Counted from the first letter of the stretch, positions 35,101 through 43,350 are shown. The stretch: DNA of 64,000 nucleotides from JAJFUE01 sp039683515 (GCA_039683515.1 JBDKRG010000008.1:120448-184447); one strand, 5' to 3'. A program made the numbers and translations. Notes: generated by a model from the sequence alone, not told the origin.

Positions 35101-37324
35101 CGTGAATGTCGCCAAGGCCGACCGCAACGCCGACGGCGGCGTCGACCTGGTCGACTCCGACATCATGGCGGCGATGCTCCTGGCCGACGAGGGGCCCGGC
35201 GAGCGCACGCTGGCCTGCAGGTCGATCGATACCGCCGGCGGCACGGTCACCACGACCGGCGTCAAGGTCGGCATCCCGAAGGGCGCGTTCAGTTCGGCCA
35301 ACACGATCATGATCGAAAAGGTGCGCGGCGCCGACGCCGCGAACGGACGCATTTCGCCGACGTTCCGCATCAGCGGGATTCCGAGCAGTTTCGCGCAGCC
35401 GATCTATATCCGGCTTCATGCCACCGCGTCCACCGGCGGCAAAGCCGTTTACGGCTCGATCGGCGAAGTCAGCCTGCACCCGAGCCTCGGGATGCTGAGC
35501 AACGGCACGCGCAAGGTGACGACCACGAGCGCCGGCGGCGGCGATTACGTCATCAGGATCAGCCCGCCCGTCACCGCGAAGGCGGCGTCCCTGGATGAAT
35601 GGAGCGCGCCCAAGCCGATGGCCGGCTCGGCGCAGGGCTACCAGCTCACGATCGACGTCGACCTGGACAACCACACGGCGGTGTGGGCGAACAGCCACTT
35701 CAGCATTTCGTTCGACGCCAGCCAGGTCGACCTGGCCCACGTCATCGCCCTCGGCGCGTCGCTCGAGGACTCCTACAACATGCTCAAGAGCGCCGCGGGC
35801 GGCTCGTTCAGCTACAGCGGGCGGACGTCGTGGCCGGTCTCGGTCACGGTCTGCAAGCTGAGCAACAACGGCATCTTCGGCGAGTTCACCTCCTCCAAGC
35901 TCGGCGACAACTACGGCTACATCGAGATCAACAGCGACAACATCGCCAATCACGTGGCGGTGCGGACGACCGCCATCCATGAATACTTCCACCTCGTGCA
36001 GGCGCTCTACGACCCGCGCTATGCCTTTACCAAGGCGGTCATGGGCGGCGAGTCGCTGTGGCTGGCCGAGGCGGCCTCGGTCTGGTCCGAGCATCTGCTG
36101 GCCCCGTCCGGCTACGTCTCGCCGATCCTCAACAACAACATCAACGCGCCGCTGAACGGCATGATCGCCGGCGCGCAGGCCGGCGGCAAGGCGGCGCAGG
36201 ACCACGGCTACGGGATGGCGTCGTTGATCGGCTACCTGGTCAGCCGCAGCTCGGCGGCGGTGGTCTCGAAGATCTTCACGAGCATCAAGGCCGGCGCCGC
36301 TTCGGTCGACGCGGTCCGCGCCAACAGCCCCGGCGGCAATTTCGACTGGTGGCCCGAGTATCTCATCGCGCTCGTGCGGGGCTCGATCGTCCCCTACGAC
36401 AGTTCGGATGTCTCGGCCGCGGCGGGCACGACCCGCCAGTTCAAGATCGAGACGGCCAACGACATCGAGAAAATCAAGTACTTCGCCGAGTCGATCCCCG
36501 ACCTGAGCGGCCGGCTCCACATGGCGGTCCCGCTCTATTCCGGCTTCGACGCCAAGCACAAGCTGGCCTGCCGCCTGACCCGCGACGAGGGGGACAACCT
36601 CAAGCTCAACGTCCTCAAGTTCAAGGCCACGCAGCCGACGACGCTGCTCGGCGAAGGCGTTCTGGCCAACGGCGCGTGGAAATTCGAGGTCCCGGACCTC
36701 CAGACCTTGAAAACGCAGGGGGGCTGGCGCCTGCTGCCGCTCGTGACCAACAAAAAAGCGACCGATCCGGCCGCCGGCAAGACCCCCTACGAGCTCAAGG
36801 TCGCGGTCGTCGGCGAAGGGACCAGGGCGTTTAATGCCCGGACGGTCAAGGAGCAATGCTACGGCTTTAATTTCCCGACCCTGTCTTTCGCCGGTTCGCT
36901 GCAGGGGAGCGGCTGGGCCAACTGGACCAACATCGACATCGGATACTTCATGTATTACGCGATCGACGTGCCGGCCCTGACCCCGATCGACTACAAGGTC
37001 ACCGCCGCGGCGGCGATCACCGAGGGCACCTACACGACGGCCCCCGACGGCGCGGGCGATTACGAGGTTTACACCGTCAGCGCGATCAAGACCTACAAGT
37101 TCGAATACTGGCCGACGGACGTCGAGGCCCAGCCGACGTCGATGTATTCGACGACGGGGACGTTCAACTTCACGCTCAGCCGGGACGCGACGACCTGCGG
37201 CGGGAATATTTACGCCGTCTACGACGTCGTCCGCTCGCGCTACAACAAGGACAACGTCCTCCAGTCGCAAAGCACCGACGCGGACATGGAGACGGCGGTC
37301 GTGGGCTTTACGCTGATGCCGTAG
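32171..37324 (+). CDS. Giant secreted protein: papain-like protease, FG-GAP propeller, Fn3-like, dockerin-like, ZU5-like and zincin-like domains
   Basis: 1717 aa. Signal peptide 1-29 (MAKLLVLIMF core, AAAQ). GGAAG lies 7 nt before the ATG. Domains: C1 papain-like peptidase about 65-350, with Gln85, Cys90 (GSCTSWA), His254 (SSHALCVIGYDD) and Asn283 (VVNSWGTTWG). A seven-bladed-type FG-GAP/VCBS run lies at about 469-805 (WGDVDGDGDEDAF, LGDYDGDGLPDL, WADYNRDGKIDC and others; calcium-binding DxDGDG loops). An Fn3-like domain spans 836-946. A dockerin-like pair of DxNxDG loops spans 950-1006 (GDVNSDGSINVADL, DRNADGGVDLVD). A ZU5-like domain spans 1015-1083. A zincin motif HEYFH (1270-1274) with WLAEAASVW Glu1300 is followed by a beta-rich C-terminus. 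It probably acts outside the cell. Substrates are unknown. Confidence 0.85.
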   Translation: MSKIQWKSTPMAKLLVLIMFAVMTTQAAAQPYPTGLAEPTAAEKQWAAENVRVIRSRADLPGPRRMAVLPSRVVNIQYLPAVGRQVFGSCTSWAVGYYYKTWQEAKEHGWTRPDPSTHPERVMSPSFIFNLANAGVPFSGTSFNANYQYLMDYGICSCAEMDANADPYSWPNETQYLAAFPQRAKSVASIVTSSDAGFEALKAHLAGGDLACFSMVLYNNFTSYPAEAGGINNDVYYDRSGGMYIATGAGGSSHALCVIGYDDNKSWTDGEGVARKGAVLVVNSWGTTWGANLAEAGSRGFIWISYDYFKANAADVTTMVDRIGYQPKLTGTYHVTHGRIAELSIELLAGDRDNPVWKKSILPSTGGLRSIDATVAFDATDNATTETLSWWLQISDVYLTDSRFQPPATGEISSFKIKRPDGTIWESPDCPVQTVESNLVNAYAWANIGLLQRHKTAFDAYNPAISESVWGDVDGDGDEDAFFVSSETSGTQLIYRPRLMRNDGGWSFVEVNSGLTGQSGGMALGDYDGDGLPDLVLIGTETHLDGNYTTLTRLMHNEGQCQFRDSGITLPNAANRPEWIDYNNDGRLDLVLNKCDENYMSVGLVVLLNNGNGTFTDSGLLLPYSKVYAWADYNRDGKIDCAHIDASGYATVSKKTGSGMETVALPVSITPEAFAWGDVDNDGWLDLAVCGWNEYFKRTGCVLRNNKGTFVQYATIPFVQGGGLDWGDVDNDGLVDLCVWGDYGTDSLVADRNIRTRIYRNNGNGTFTSLGFNLWDVGSVMGGNVDYVRLFDIDRDGDLDLAACGPGRSASYPQPRKFALYENAAAQKSGLNRVNTPPTVPTGLINQQTVQNGTITLAWSASTDAQTPSAGLTYDVRVGSNPGWNDLMPADMSMPIDGRHGRPALSSSILGVHLEKVGKAFYWSVRAIDPAQGVSDWTAPQLFVPKGATAPGDVNSDGSINVADLIQTVRMATGATAVNVAKADRNADGGVDLVDSDIMAAMLLADEGPGERTLACRSIDTAGGTVTTTGVKVGIPKGAFSSANTIMIEKVRGADAANGRISPTFRISGIPSSFAQPIYIRLHATASTGGKAVYGSIGEVSLHPSLGMLSNGTRKVTTTSAGGGDYVIRISPPVTAKAASLDEWSAPKPMAGSAQGYQLTIDVDLDNHTAVWANSHFSISFDASQVDLAHVIALGASLEDSYNMLKSAAGGSFSYSGRTSWPVSVTVCKLSNNGIFGEFTSSKLGDNYGYIEINSDNIANHVAVRTTAIHEYFHLVQALYDPRYAFTKAVMGGESLWLAEAASVWSEHLLAPSGYVSPILNNNINAPLNGMIAGAQAGGKAAQDHGYGMASLIGYLVSRSSAAVVSKIFTSIKAGAASVDAVRANSPGGNFDWWPEYLIALVRGSIVPYDSSDVSAAAGTTRQFKIETANDIEKIKYFAESIPDLSGRLHMAVPLYSGFDAKHKLACRLTRDEGDNLKLNVLKFKATQPTTLLGEGVLANGAWKFEVPDLQTLKTQGGWRLLPLVTNKKATDPAAGKTPYELKVAVVGEGTRAFNARTVKEQCYGFNFPTLSFAGSLQGSGWANWTNIDIGYFMYYAIDVPALTPIDYKVTAAAAITEGTYTTAPDGAGDYEVYTVSAIKTYKFEYWPTDVEAQPTSMYSTTGTFNFTLSRDATTCGGNIYAVYDVVRSRYNKDNVLQSQSTDADMETAVVGFTLMP

Positions 37325-37361
37325 GCGATCCATGAGGAGCGCAAAGCACCCCCGTGCCGAG

Positions 37362-37937
37362 TCAATTTTCCATCGATTGCTTGCCGGACCAGCGCGCGAT
37401 ATCGCCGATGCTGATCGTTCCGTTGGTCGGATCATAAAGCCTCCCCAAATGAGAGGGCTCCATGTTCGTTCCGAGAAATGGCGGGAGCAAAGCGACGGCA
37501 TCATATGAGCAATCCGGCCCGACACTGGCCAAACAGTAGCCATTGAATTTGAATCGGTCGAGATTCGGGTTGTCCTCGATGAATGCGCCGGAATAATTGT
37601 CGTACCAATAAGCCGCGGGAGCGTCACGCTGCGGAAACGGATCCGTCATCGATACGGAAATCAGATACGAGATGGGAGTCGTCAACTCGTGAACTCGCGT
37701 GAGAGCGTTATTGGCATGGTCCAGAGGGTAAGGGTAAACCGAGTTGTCGACGCCGTACGCCTCGACGGCCGTCGCGATCGTTCTCAAGTCGCTTTTCACG
37801 CGTGAGATTTTGGCCCGGGTCTGGGCTAGCATGAAATTCGGAATCGCAATCGCGGCCAAGATGGCGATAATCGCCACGACAATAAGCAGCTCGATCAGAG
37901 TGAATCCTGTGTGATCGCGGCAGGCGTTCATGGCCAT
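37362..37937 (-). CDS. Type II secretion-type pseudopilin
   Basis: 191 aa. AGGAGG lies just upstream of the ATG. The class III signal is HTG-FTLIELLIVVAIIAILAAIA, with Gly before the cleaved Phe, Glu at mature position 5 and a helix AQTRAKISRVKSDLRTIATAVEAY. The globular end has TTPISYL, WYDNYSG and YDPTNGTISIGDI. This pattern matches a large family of GspG-like pseudopilins in planctomycetes and related phyla. They are processed by PilD and N-methylated, and assemble in the periplasm. No other secretion genes are adjacent; such genes are commonly scattered in these genomes. It is divergent from purF. Confidence 0.9.
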   Translation of the reverse strand: MAMNACRDHTGFTLIELLIVVAIIAILAAIAIPNFMLAQTRAKISRVKSDLRTIATAVEAYGVDNSVYPYPLDHANNALTRVHELTTPISYLISVSMTDPFPQRDAPAAYWYDNYSGAFIEDNPNLDRFKFNGYCLASVGPDCSYDAVALLPPFLGTNMEPSHLGRLYDPTNGTISIGDIARWSGKQSMEN

Positions 37938-38106
37938 GACTCCTCCTTCGATACAAGAGACGCGGGGCCTCGTGAAAAGTTTTGACTCTGTGCGTGTTAT
38001 TCGCCCATCTTGCCGCTGGAATGCGGTTTTTGGTTCGGGTAGAATGGGAGCCGTGTGGTTGCATCAACCGGCGCCGCGACCGATGCGGCGCGAAGGGTGA
38101 AAGCAG

Positions 38107-39501
38107 TTGAGTCATTACGAAATTCCCCGTGAAGAATGCGGCATTGTCGGCGTCTACGGCCACCCCGAAGCCGCCAAGATGGTCTACCTCGGGCTCTACG
38201 CCCTGCAGCACCGCGGCCAGGAAAGCGCCGGCATCGTCGCCAGCGACGGCGAAAAGCTTCGCATCTACAAAAATAAGGGGCTCGTCAGCGAGGTGTTCAA
38301 TCCCCGCTCACGGCTGGATGAGCTGACCGGCAACATGGCGATCGGCCACGTGCGCTACTCGACGACCGGTTCCAACCGCATCGCCAACGCCCAGCCGCTC
38401 CTCGTCAATTACCGCGGCGGCTCGCTCGCGATCGCCCACAACGGCAACCTGATCAACGCCGCCGAGCTGCGCCACGAGCTCGAAAACCGCGGCGCCATCT
38501 TCCAGGGGACGGCCGACAGCGAGATCATCGTGCACCTCATCGCGCAGGCCGCCAGCGACGATTTCCTGCAGGGCCTGGCGACGTCGCTCTACCGCATCCG
38601 GGGGGCGTGGTCGCTCCTGTTCCTGCGCGAGAAGCAGATGGTCGCGGTCAAGGACCCGCGCGGCATCCGCCCGCTGTGCATCGGCACGCTCGACGGGGCG
38701 ACGGTCGTCGCCAGCGAGTCGTGCGCGCTCGACATCATGGGCGCCCAGCACCTGCGCGCGCTCAAGCCGGGCGAGATGATCATCGTCGACGAGGGGGGCG
38801 TCCGCCACGAGTTCCCGTTCCCGCCGGTCGACGAGCGCTTCTGCGTGTTCGAATACATCTACTATTCGCGTCCGGATTCGGTCTGCCACGGCAAGTCGGT
38901 CTACCAGATCCGCCACGCCCTCGGCGAGCGCCTCGCCATCGAGCAGCCCGCCCCGGCCGACCTCGTCATCCCGACGCCCGACTCCTCCAACGCGGCGGCG
39001 ATCGGCTACGCCCACCAGGCGGGCCTGCCGTTCCACCTCGGGCTCATCCGCTCCCACTACATCGGCCGCACGTTCATCGAGCCCGACCAGGGCATCCGCA
39101 ACTTCGGCGCCAAGCTCAAGTACAGCCCGGTCGCCTCGCTCCTCGAGGGCAAGAGCGTCGTGGTCGTCGACGACTCGATCGTGCGCGGCACGACGAGCAT
39201 CAAGATCATCAACATGCTGCGCCGCGCCGGCGCGCGCCAGGTCCACCTGCGCATCAGCGCCCCGCCCTGGAAACACCCCTGCTTCTACGGCATCGACACG
39301 CCGACCGAAAAGGAGCTGATCGCCAACCAGCTCGACCACGAGGCGATGACGAAACATTTCGGCTGCGACAGCCTCGGGTTCATCTCGCTCGAGGGGCTGC
39401 TGCAGGTCGTGCCAAGAACCCAGACGTATTGCACCGCGTGCTTCAACGGAGACTACCCGGCCGGCAAACCCAACCACTTCACGAAGAACATCATGGAGTG
39501 A
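38107..39501 (+). CDS. purF: Amidophosphoribosyltransferase
   Basis: 464 aa. First step of purine synthesis: PRPP + Gln to phosphoribosylamine. The start is TTG 38107 (AAGGG 10 nt upstream); no better ATG is in frame. Cys11 (EECGIVGVYG) becomes the N-terminal nucleophile after propeptide removal. The glutaminase has LQHRGQESAG, RYSTTG and HNGNL. The PRTase part has VVVVDDSIVRGTTS. Four Cys in the B. subtilis-type iron-sulfur pattern (CVFEYIYYSRPDS, the HPCFYG/GCD region, YCTACFNGDYP) suggest a 4Fe-4S cluster. purL is 13 kb away on the other strand. Confidence 0.96.
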   Translation: MSHYEIPREECGIVGVYGHPEAAKMVYLGLYALQHRGQESAGIVASDGEKLRIYKNKGLVSEVFNPRSRLDELTGNMAIGHVRYSTTGSNRIANAQPLLVNYRGGSLAIAHNGNLINAAELRHELENRGAIFQGTADSEIIVHLIAQAASDDFLQGLATSLYRIRGAWSLLFLREKQMVAVKDPRGIRPLCIGTLDGATVVASESCALDIMGAQHLRALKPGEMIIVDEGGVRHEFPFPPVDERFCVFEYIYYSRPDSVCHGKSVYQIRHALGERLAIEQPAPADLVIPTPDSSNAAAIGYAHQAGLPFHLGLIRSHYIGRTFIEPDQGIRNFGAKLKYSPVASLLEGKSVVVVDDSIVRGTTSIKIINMLRRAGARQVHLRISAPPWKHPCFYGIDTPTEKELIANQLDHEAMTKHFGCDSLGFISLEGLLQVVPRTQTYCTACFNGDYPAGKPNHFTKNIME

Positions 39502-39532
39502 CGGCCCCCTGCGCACGGATATAAACTGAACG

Positions 39533-39583
39533 TCGTTTTCGTGCTCGTCTTGTCAGTCCAAGCCTCGGCGAAGGCTGGAATCG
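39533..39583 (+). repeat. Composite repeat copy 2: CGTGCTCGT head plus CTCGGCGAAGG tail
   Basis: TCGTTTTCGTGCTCGT followed by CTTGTCAGTCCAAGCC and TCGGCGAAGGCTGGAATCG. It matches 29829-29877 at most positions. It lies between purF and the coiled-coil gene. Confidence 0.75.
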
Positions 39584-39605
39584 TTATCGTAAACGGGTAA
39601 TCCGG

Positions 39606-40547
39606 ATGCTTGAGCTCAGGGAAAAACTGTCGGCGGCGCGCGAGCGGGCGAGGCAGCTCGACAAGTGCGAGACGCTGCTGGCCGCCGCGAAGGCCGCCGC
39701 GTCCGAACAGCGCACGCGCCTGGCCCTGCTCGAGTCGCGCCTCGCGCGCGAGGAGCGCGACGTGCGCCGATTCGAGACGATGTCGCTCGTCGCCCTGCTG
39801 CACTACTTTCTCGGCGACGCCGAGCAGCGCGCCCGGCGCGAGCGCCACGAAGCCGCCGCCGCCGCGCTCAAGTGCTCCGAATGCCGCGCCGCGGTTGCCA
39901 GGGTCGAAGAAGAAATTGCGGAACTCGAGCGCCGCATCGGCGAGCTCGGCGACGCCCGCGGCCAGGTCCGCGAGCTGATCGAGGCCAAGGAGCGCCAGAT
40001 CCGGTCCTCCGGCAACGATTCGGCGCGCCGGCTGTTCGAGCTCGGCGACTCGATCGTCGACCTGAAGGCCGACATCGACGATTTGAACGAGGCGATCGCC
40101 GCGGGCGAGGAGGCCAAGGCCCGGCTCGACGCCGCCCGCGGCCACCTCGAGACCGCGCGCGGCTGGGGGACGTTCGACCTGCTCGGCGGCGGCCTGATGA
40201 TGACCGCGATCAAGCACGCCAAGTTCGACGAGGCCCGCCGCGAGGCGCAGCTGGCCCAGCACGCGCTCTCCAAATTCAGCCGCGAGCTGGCCGACGTCAA
40301 GGCCCGCCTCGACGAGGACGGCTCGCTCGAGCTGGGCGGCCTGACGATCTTCGCCGACTACTTCTTCGACGGCCTGATCGCCGACTGGATGGCCCAGTCC
40401 AGGATCAACCGCTCGGTCGCCGCCGTCGACGACCTGCGCGAAAAAGTGGCCGTTCAGCTGCAGCGTCTCGAGCGCCGCCGCGACGCCGCCCGCCGCGGGC
40501 TCGACCGGCTCCGGACCGAAAAAGTCCAGGTCATCGAGATGGCCTGA
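39606..40547 (+). CDS. Coiled-coil protein of unknown function
   Basis: 313 aa, almost all charged helix. Long coiled coils span about 1-60, 85-180 and 215-310. Two short conserved-looking parts interrupt them: VALLHYFLGDAEQRARRE (60-80) and WGTFDLLGGGLMMTAIKHAKFDEAR (about 195-220). Similar proteins with a 'WGTWDMLGGG' block exist in Firmicutes and others, as unnamed cytoplasmic coiled-coil proteins. There is no signal or membrane segment and no Walker motif. It lies between purF and a GT2 gene; co-transcription is possible. The function is unknown. Confidence 0.75.
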   Translation: MLELREKLSAARERARQLDKCETLLAAAKAAASEQRTRLALLESRLAREERDVRRFETMSLVALLHYFLGDAEQRARRERHEAAAAALKCSECRAAVARVEEEIAELERRIGELGDARGQVRELIEAKERQIRSSGNDSARRLFELGDSIVDLKADIDDLNEAIAAGEEAKARLDAARGHLETARGWGTFDLLGGGLMMTAIKHAKFDEARREAQLAQHALSKFSRELADVKARLDEDGSLELGGLTIFADYFFDGLIADWMAQSRINRSVAAVDDLREKVAVQLQRLERRRDAARRGLDRLRTEKVQVIEMA

Positions 40548-40642
40548 TCCCGAAATTTCTTGCTTAACCCCGCTTTTCCGGCATGAATATGGGAAGCCCG
40601 GGCGCGCGCATGGCCCGGCGATATCCCGCGGGATCGGGCAAC

Positions 40643-41371
40643 ATGGCAGATCAAGCATCACATCAACGCACCGGGACGCTCTCCATCGTCATCCCGGTTT
40701 ATAACGAGGCCAAAACAATCTCGACGATCGTCGACGCCGTGCAGGCGGTCAAGCTCGACGGCATCCGCAAGGAAATCGTCATCGTCAACGACTGTTCGAC
40801 CGACAACACCGCGCAGATCCTCGAGGAACTTTCGCGCGTCCATCAGAACCTGCGCGTCTTCCACCACGCGGTCAACCAGGGCAAGGGCGCCGCGCTGCGC
40901 ACCGGCTTCGCCAGCTGCACCGGCGACTGGGTCGTCATCCAGGACGCCGACCTCGAGTACGACCCCAACGAATACCAGATCCTGCTCGAGCCGATCCTGG
41001 CCGGCAAGGCCGACGTGGTCTTCGGCTCGCGGTTCCTCGGGTCGGGCGCGCACCGCGTCGTCTACTACTGGCACTCGATGGGCAACAAGTTCCTGACCTG
41101 GCTCTCCAACATGTTCACCAACATCAACCTGACCGACATGGAGACGTGCTACAAGGTCTTCCGCCGCGAGATCATCGAGAAGATCCACATCGAGGAGAAC
41201 CGCTTCGGCTTCGAGCCGGAGATCACGGCCAAGGTCGCGCGCCTGCGCTGCCGCATCTACGAGGTCGGCATCTCCTACTACGGCCGCACCTACGAGGAAG
41301 GCAAGAAGATCGGCTGGCGCGACGGCGTCCGCGCGATCGTCTGCATCCTGAAATACAATTTGTGGCGATAA
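40643..41371 (+). CDS. Family 2 glycosyltransferase, polyprenyl-phosphate sugar synthase-like
   Basis: 242 aa from ATG 40643 (an earlier in-frame ATG at 40583 would add 20 residues). The GT-A domain has SIVIPVYNEAKTI, VIVNDCSTDNT, NQGKGAALRTGF, QDADLEYDP (metal-binding D-x-D) and VFGSRFLGSG. It has no C-terminal membrane segments, like soluble DPM1. It probably makes a polyprenyl-phosphate sugar that feeds the following GT-C-like membrane proteins (by proximity). The donor sugar is not determinable. Confidence 0.87.
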   Translation: MADQASHQRTGTLSIVIPVYNEAKTISTIVDAVQAVKLDGIRKEIVIVNDCSTDNTAQILEELSRVHQNLRVFHHAVNQGKGAALRTGFASCTGDWVVIQDADLEYDPNEYQILLEPILAGKADVVFGSRFLGSGAHRVVYYWHSMGNKFLTWLSNMFTNINLTDMETCYKVFRREIIEKIHIEENRFGFEPEITAKVARLRCRIYEVGISYYGRTYEEGKKIGWRDGVRAIVCILKYNLWR

Positions 41372-41379
41372 TGCCCCAT

Positions 41380-41545
41380 GCAGTAGCCCGAGCGTAAGCG
41401 AGGGACTGGTTTCCCATAAGTTCTGTAATTCCCAGAGCCCGCTTTAGCGGGCTGAACGGGTTGCCACCGGCTTCAGCCGGTGGTTACCGTTCCCAATCAA
41501 TGAACAGCCGGCTTCAGCCGGCTTCTCGTTCCCGGCTTCAGCCAT
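41380..41545. repeat. Repeat cluster: GAGCGTAAGCGAGGG copy and GGCTTCAGCCGG hairpins
   Basis: Copy four of the 26-bp repeat (41380-41405) is followed by perfect hairpins AGCCCGCTTTAGCGGGCT (41436-41453), CCACCGGCTTCAGCCGGTGG (41464-41483) and AGCCGGCTTCAGCCGGCT (41506-41523), plus a half site GGCTTCAGCC (41534-41543). They are separated by GTTCCC-like words. REP-like. Confidence 0.85.
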
Positions 41546-41567
41546 TAAATTGGGTTCCCGGCTTCGC

Positions 41568-43205
41568 ATGAGCAATATTCGTTCAAACCCGCGCCCGATC
41601 TCGTCCTCTAATATACTGCTTTTGTTTGTTATCCTAACGAATCTGCTCCCCGTCTGGCTGTTCCGGTATTTTCCCTCCCAGGACGGCCCGTCGCACGTCT
41701 ACAACTCGTGGATCATCGCCAACTGGGACCGGCCCGAGGGCGCGATCTACCGGCATTACTATGAGCTGAACACGCGGCCCGAGCCGAACTGGCTGAGCCA
41801 CGCCGCGCTGGCCGGCCTGATGCGCGCCGGCGTGCCGCCGCTCGTCGCCGAAAAAATCTTCATCACCCTGTTCATCGCGCTTCTCGCCGGCGGGATGTGG
41901 CACGCGATCGGCGCCGTCGCCCCCGAGGCGCGGCTGCTGGCCGCGCTGGCCCTGCCGGTGGCGGTCGGCTGGCCGCTCGGGATGGGATTTTATAATTACT
42001 GCCTCGGCCTGGCGGGATTCCTCTGGGTGTTCGGCTGGTGGTATCGGCGGCGCGGCGACATGCGCCCGGCCCGCATCGCGATCCTCGCCGCGATGGGCGT
42101 CGCCCTCTACTTCACGCACATGGTCGCCATCGGCGGCGTCATCGCCGCGATCGGGACGGTCGCGTTGTGCGAGGCGCTCGCGGAGCGGCCGGCCGGCCCG
42201 GCGCTCAAAAGGCTCCTTTTCCCCGTGGTCCTCGCGTTTGTTCCGGCCGTTGCGCTGGCGCTTGCGTTTGTCGCCGGCAGCGCCGGACAGGGCCGTATGC
42301 CGCTGTGGCTGCTCGGCTCATGGAGGCTCGCCCCGTTCCTGACGCTGCAAAGCCTTCTGGTCTGCTATTCGAGCGCGGAGATGATCCCGTCCACGATCAT
42401 GGCGCTGGCCCTCGTCGCCGCGGTCGTCCTGATCCTGCTGGAGCGAAAAAAAAGTGCGGGAGTCCCGCCTTCGGGCGGAATACTCGACACGAAAAAAGAC
42501 GGCCTGCTCGCCGCCGCGCTCGTTTTCGTCTTTCTGTATTTCACCGCCCCCCACGAGGCCTCCGGCGGCACCTACGTCTTCCGGCGGCTTGCCCCGTTCG
42601 TGGTGTTTATGCTCGTCCTGTGGTTCGCGGCCAACAGCGATCGCCGGCTGATCGTGCGCCCGCTGGCCGCCCTGGGCGTGGCGATCGCACTCGTGTTCGC
42701 CGTCATGCGCCTTGCGCAGATTTCGCGGCTCAACGATTACATCGCCGAATACGTCTCGGTCGGCGAATCGATCGAGGCGCCGGCGACGGTCCTGCCGCTC
42801 TGCCTCAGCCCGCGCGGGACCGATGAGGACGGCTTCTTCCTGTCGCTCGAAATCTGGCCGTTCAGCCATGCCTCGGGCTACATGGCCGCCGGCCGGCCGA
42901 TCGTCGACCTGAGCGACTACGAGGGGGCGATGGGCTACTTCCCGCTCCTGTGGCGCCCCGGGCTCAATCCCTTCACCCGGATCGAGGGTGAAATCTTCGA
43001 CGATCCGTTCCATCTGGTATTTTCCGGCTACGAGCGCAACACGAGCGGCATGGGCCGGATCGATTACGTTCTCGTCTGGTCCGACCCGAGGCATCCGCCC
43101 CCGCCCCGCCTGACCGACCCCATCGCCCGCCAACTGGCCGCCGGCTACACGCCGGTCGCGACCTCGAAGCCGCGCGGCTACGCGACGCTCTGGGCCCGCC
43201 GGTAA
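41568..43205 (+). CDS. Multi-pass membrane protein, GT-C-like (paralogue 1)
   Basis: 545 aa with about 10-11 membrane segments, then a C-terminal exported part. The first outer loop has FPSQDGPSHVYNSWI, with the Asp expected in GT-C glycosyltransferases, and RHYYELNTRPEPNW. Later marks are GWPLGMGFYNYCLGLAGFLW, ASGYMAAGRPIVDLSDYEGA and GRIDYVLVWSDP. It is homologous over its full length to the next gene, so this is a tandem duplication. The start (ATG 41568) lies in repeat-derived sequence with no Shine-Dalgarno. A GC-rich mini-hairpin (CCGCC-TTCG-GGCGG) at about 42468-42481 interrupts a cytoplasmic loop relative to the paralogue. The function is inferred as surface glycan related. Confidence 0.7.
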   Translation: MSNIRSNPRPISSSNILLLFVILTNLLPVWLFRYFPSQDGPSHVYNSWIIANWDRPEGAIYRHYYELNTRPEPNWLSHAALAGLMRAGVPPLVAEKIFITLFIALLAGGMWHAIGAVAPEARLLAALALPVAVGWPLGMGFYNYCLGLAGFLWVFGWWYRRRGDMRPARIAILAAMGVALYFTHMVAIGGVIAAIGTVALCEALAERPAGPALKRLLFPVVLAFVPAVALALAFVAGSAGQGRMPLWLLGSWRLAPFLTLQSLLVCYSSAEMIPSTIMALALVAAVVLILLERKKSAGVPPSGGILDTKKDGLLAAALVFVFLYFTAPHEASGGTYVFRRLAPFVVFMLVLWFAANSDRRLIVRPLAALGVAIALVFAVMRLAQISRLNDYIAEYVSVGESIEAPATVLPLCLSPRGTDEDGFFLSLEIWPFSHASGYMAAGRPIVDLSDYEGAMGYFPLLWRPGLNPFTRIEGEIFDDPFHLVFSGYERNTSGMGRIDYVLVWSDPRHPPPPRLTDPIARQLAAGYTPVATSKPRGYATLWARR

Positions 43206-43350
43206 GCCCGCCGCCGCGGCCTCCGGCCTTGGTTTCCGAGAGCGACGCTCGAATATCGGTTGTTGGGCTCCGGGCGAGCGCTTATGATAACGCGCGGCAT
43301 CGCGAAATCGCACCTGGGAATCAAACTCTCCGGTTTTCCGGCTTCGGTCC

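Noticed and set aside
32012..37627. Very long open frame on the strand opposite the giant protease gene
   Set aside because: G+C-rich codon use on the + strand leaves the antisense frame open. The antisense product is Arg/Asp/Val-rich low-complexity with no motif, while the + strand product has clear domains.
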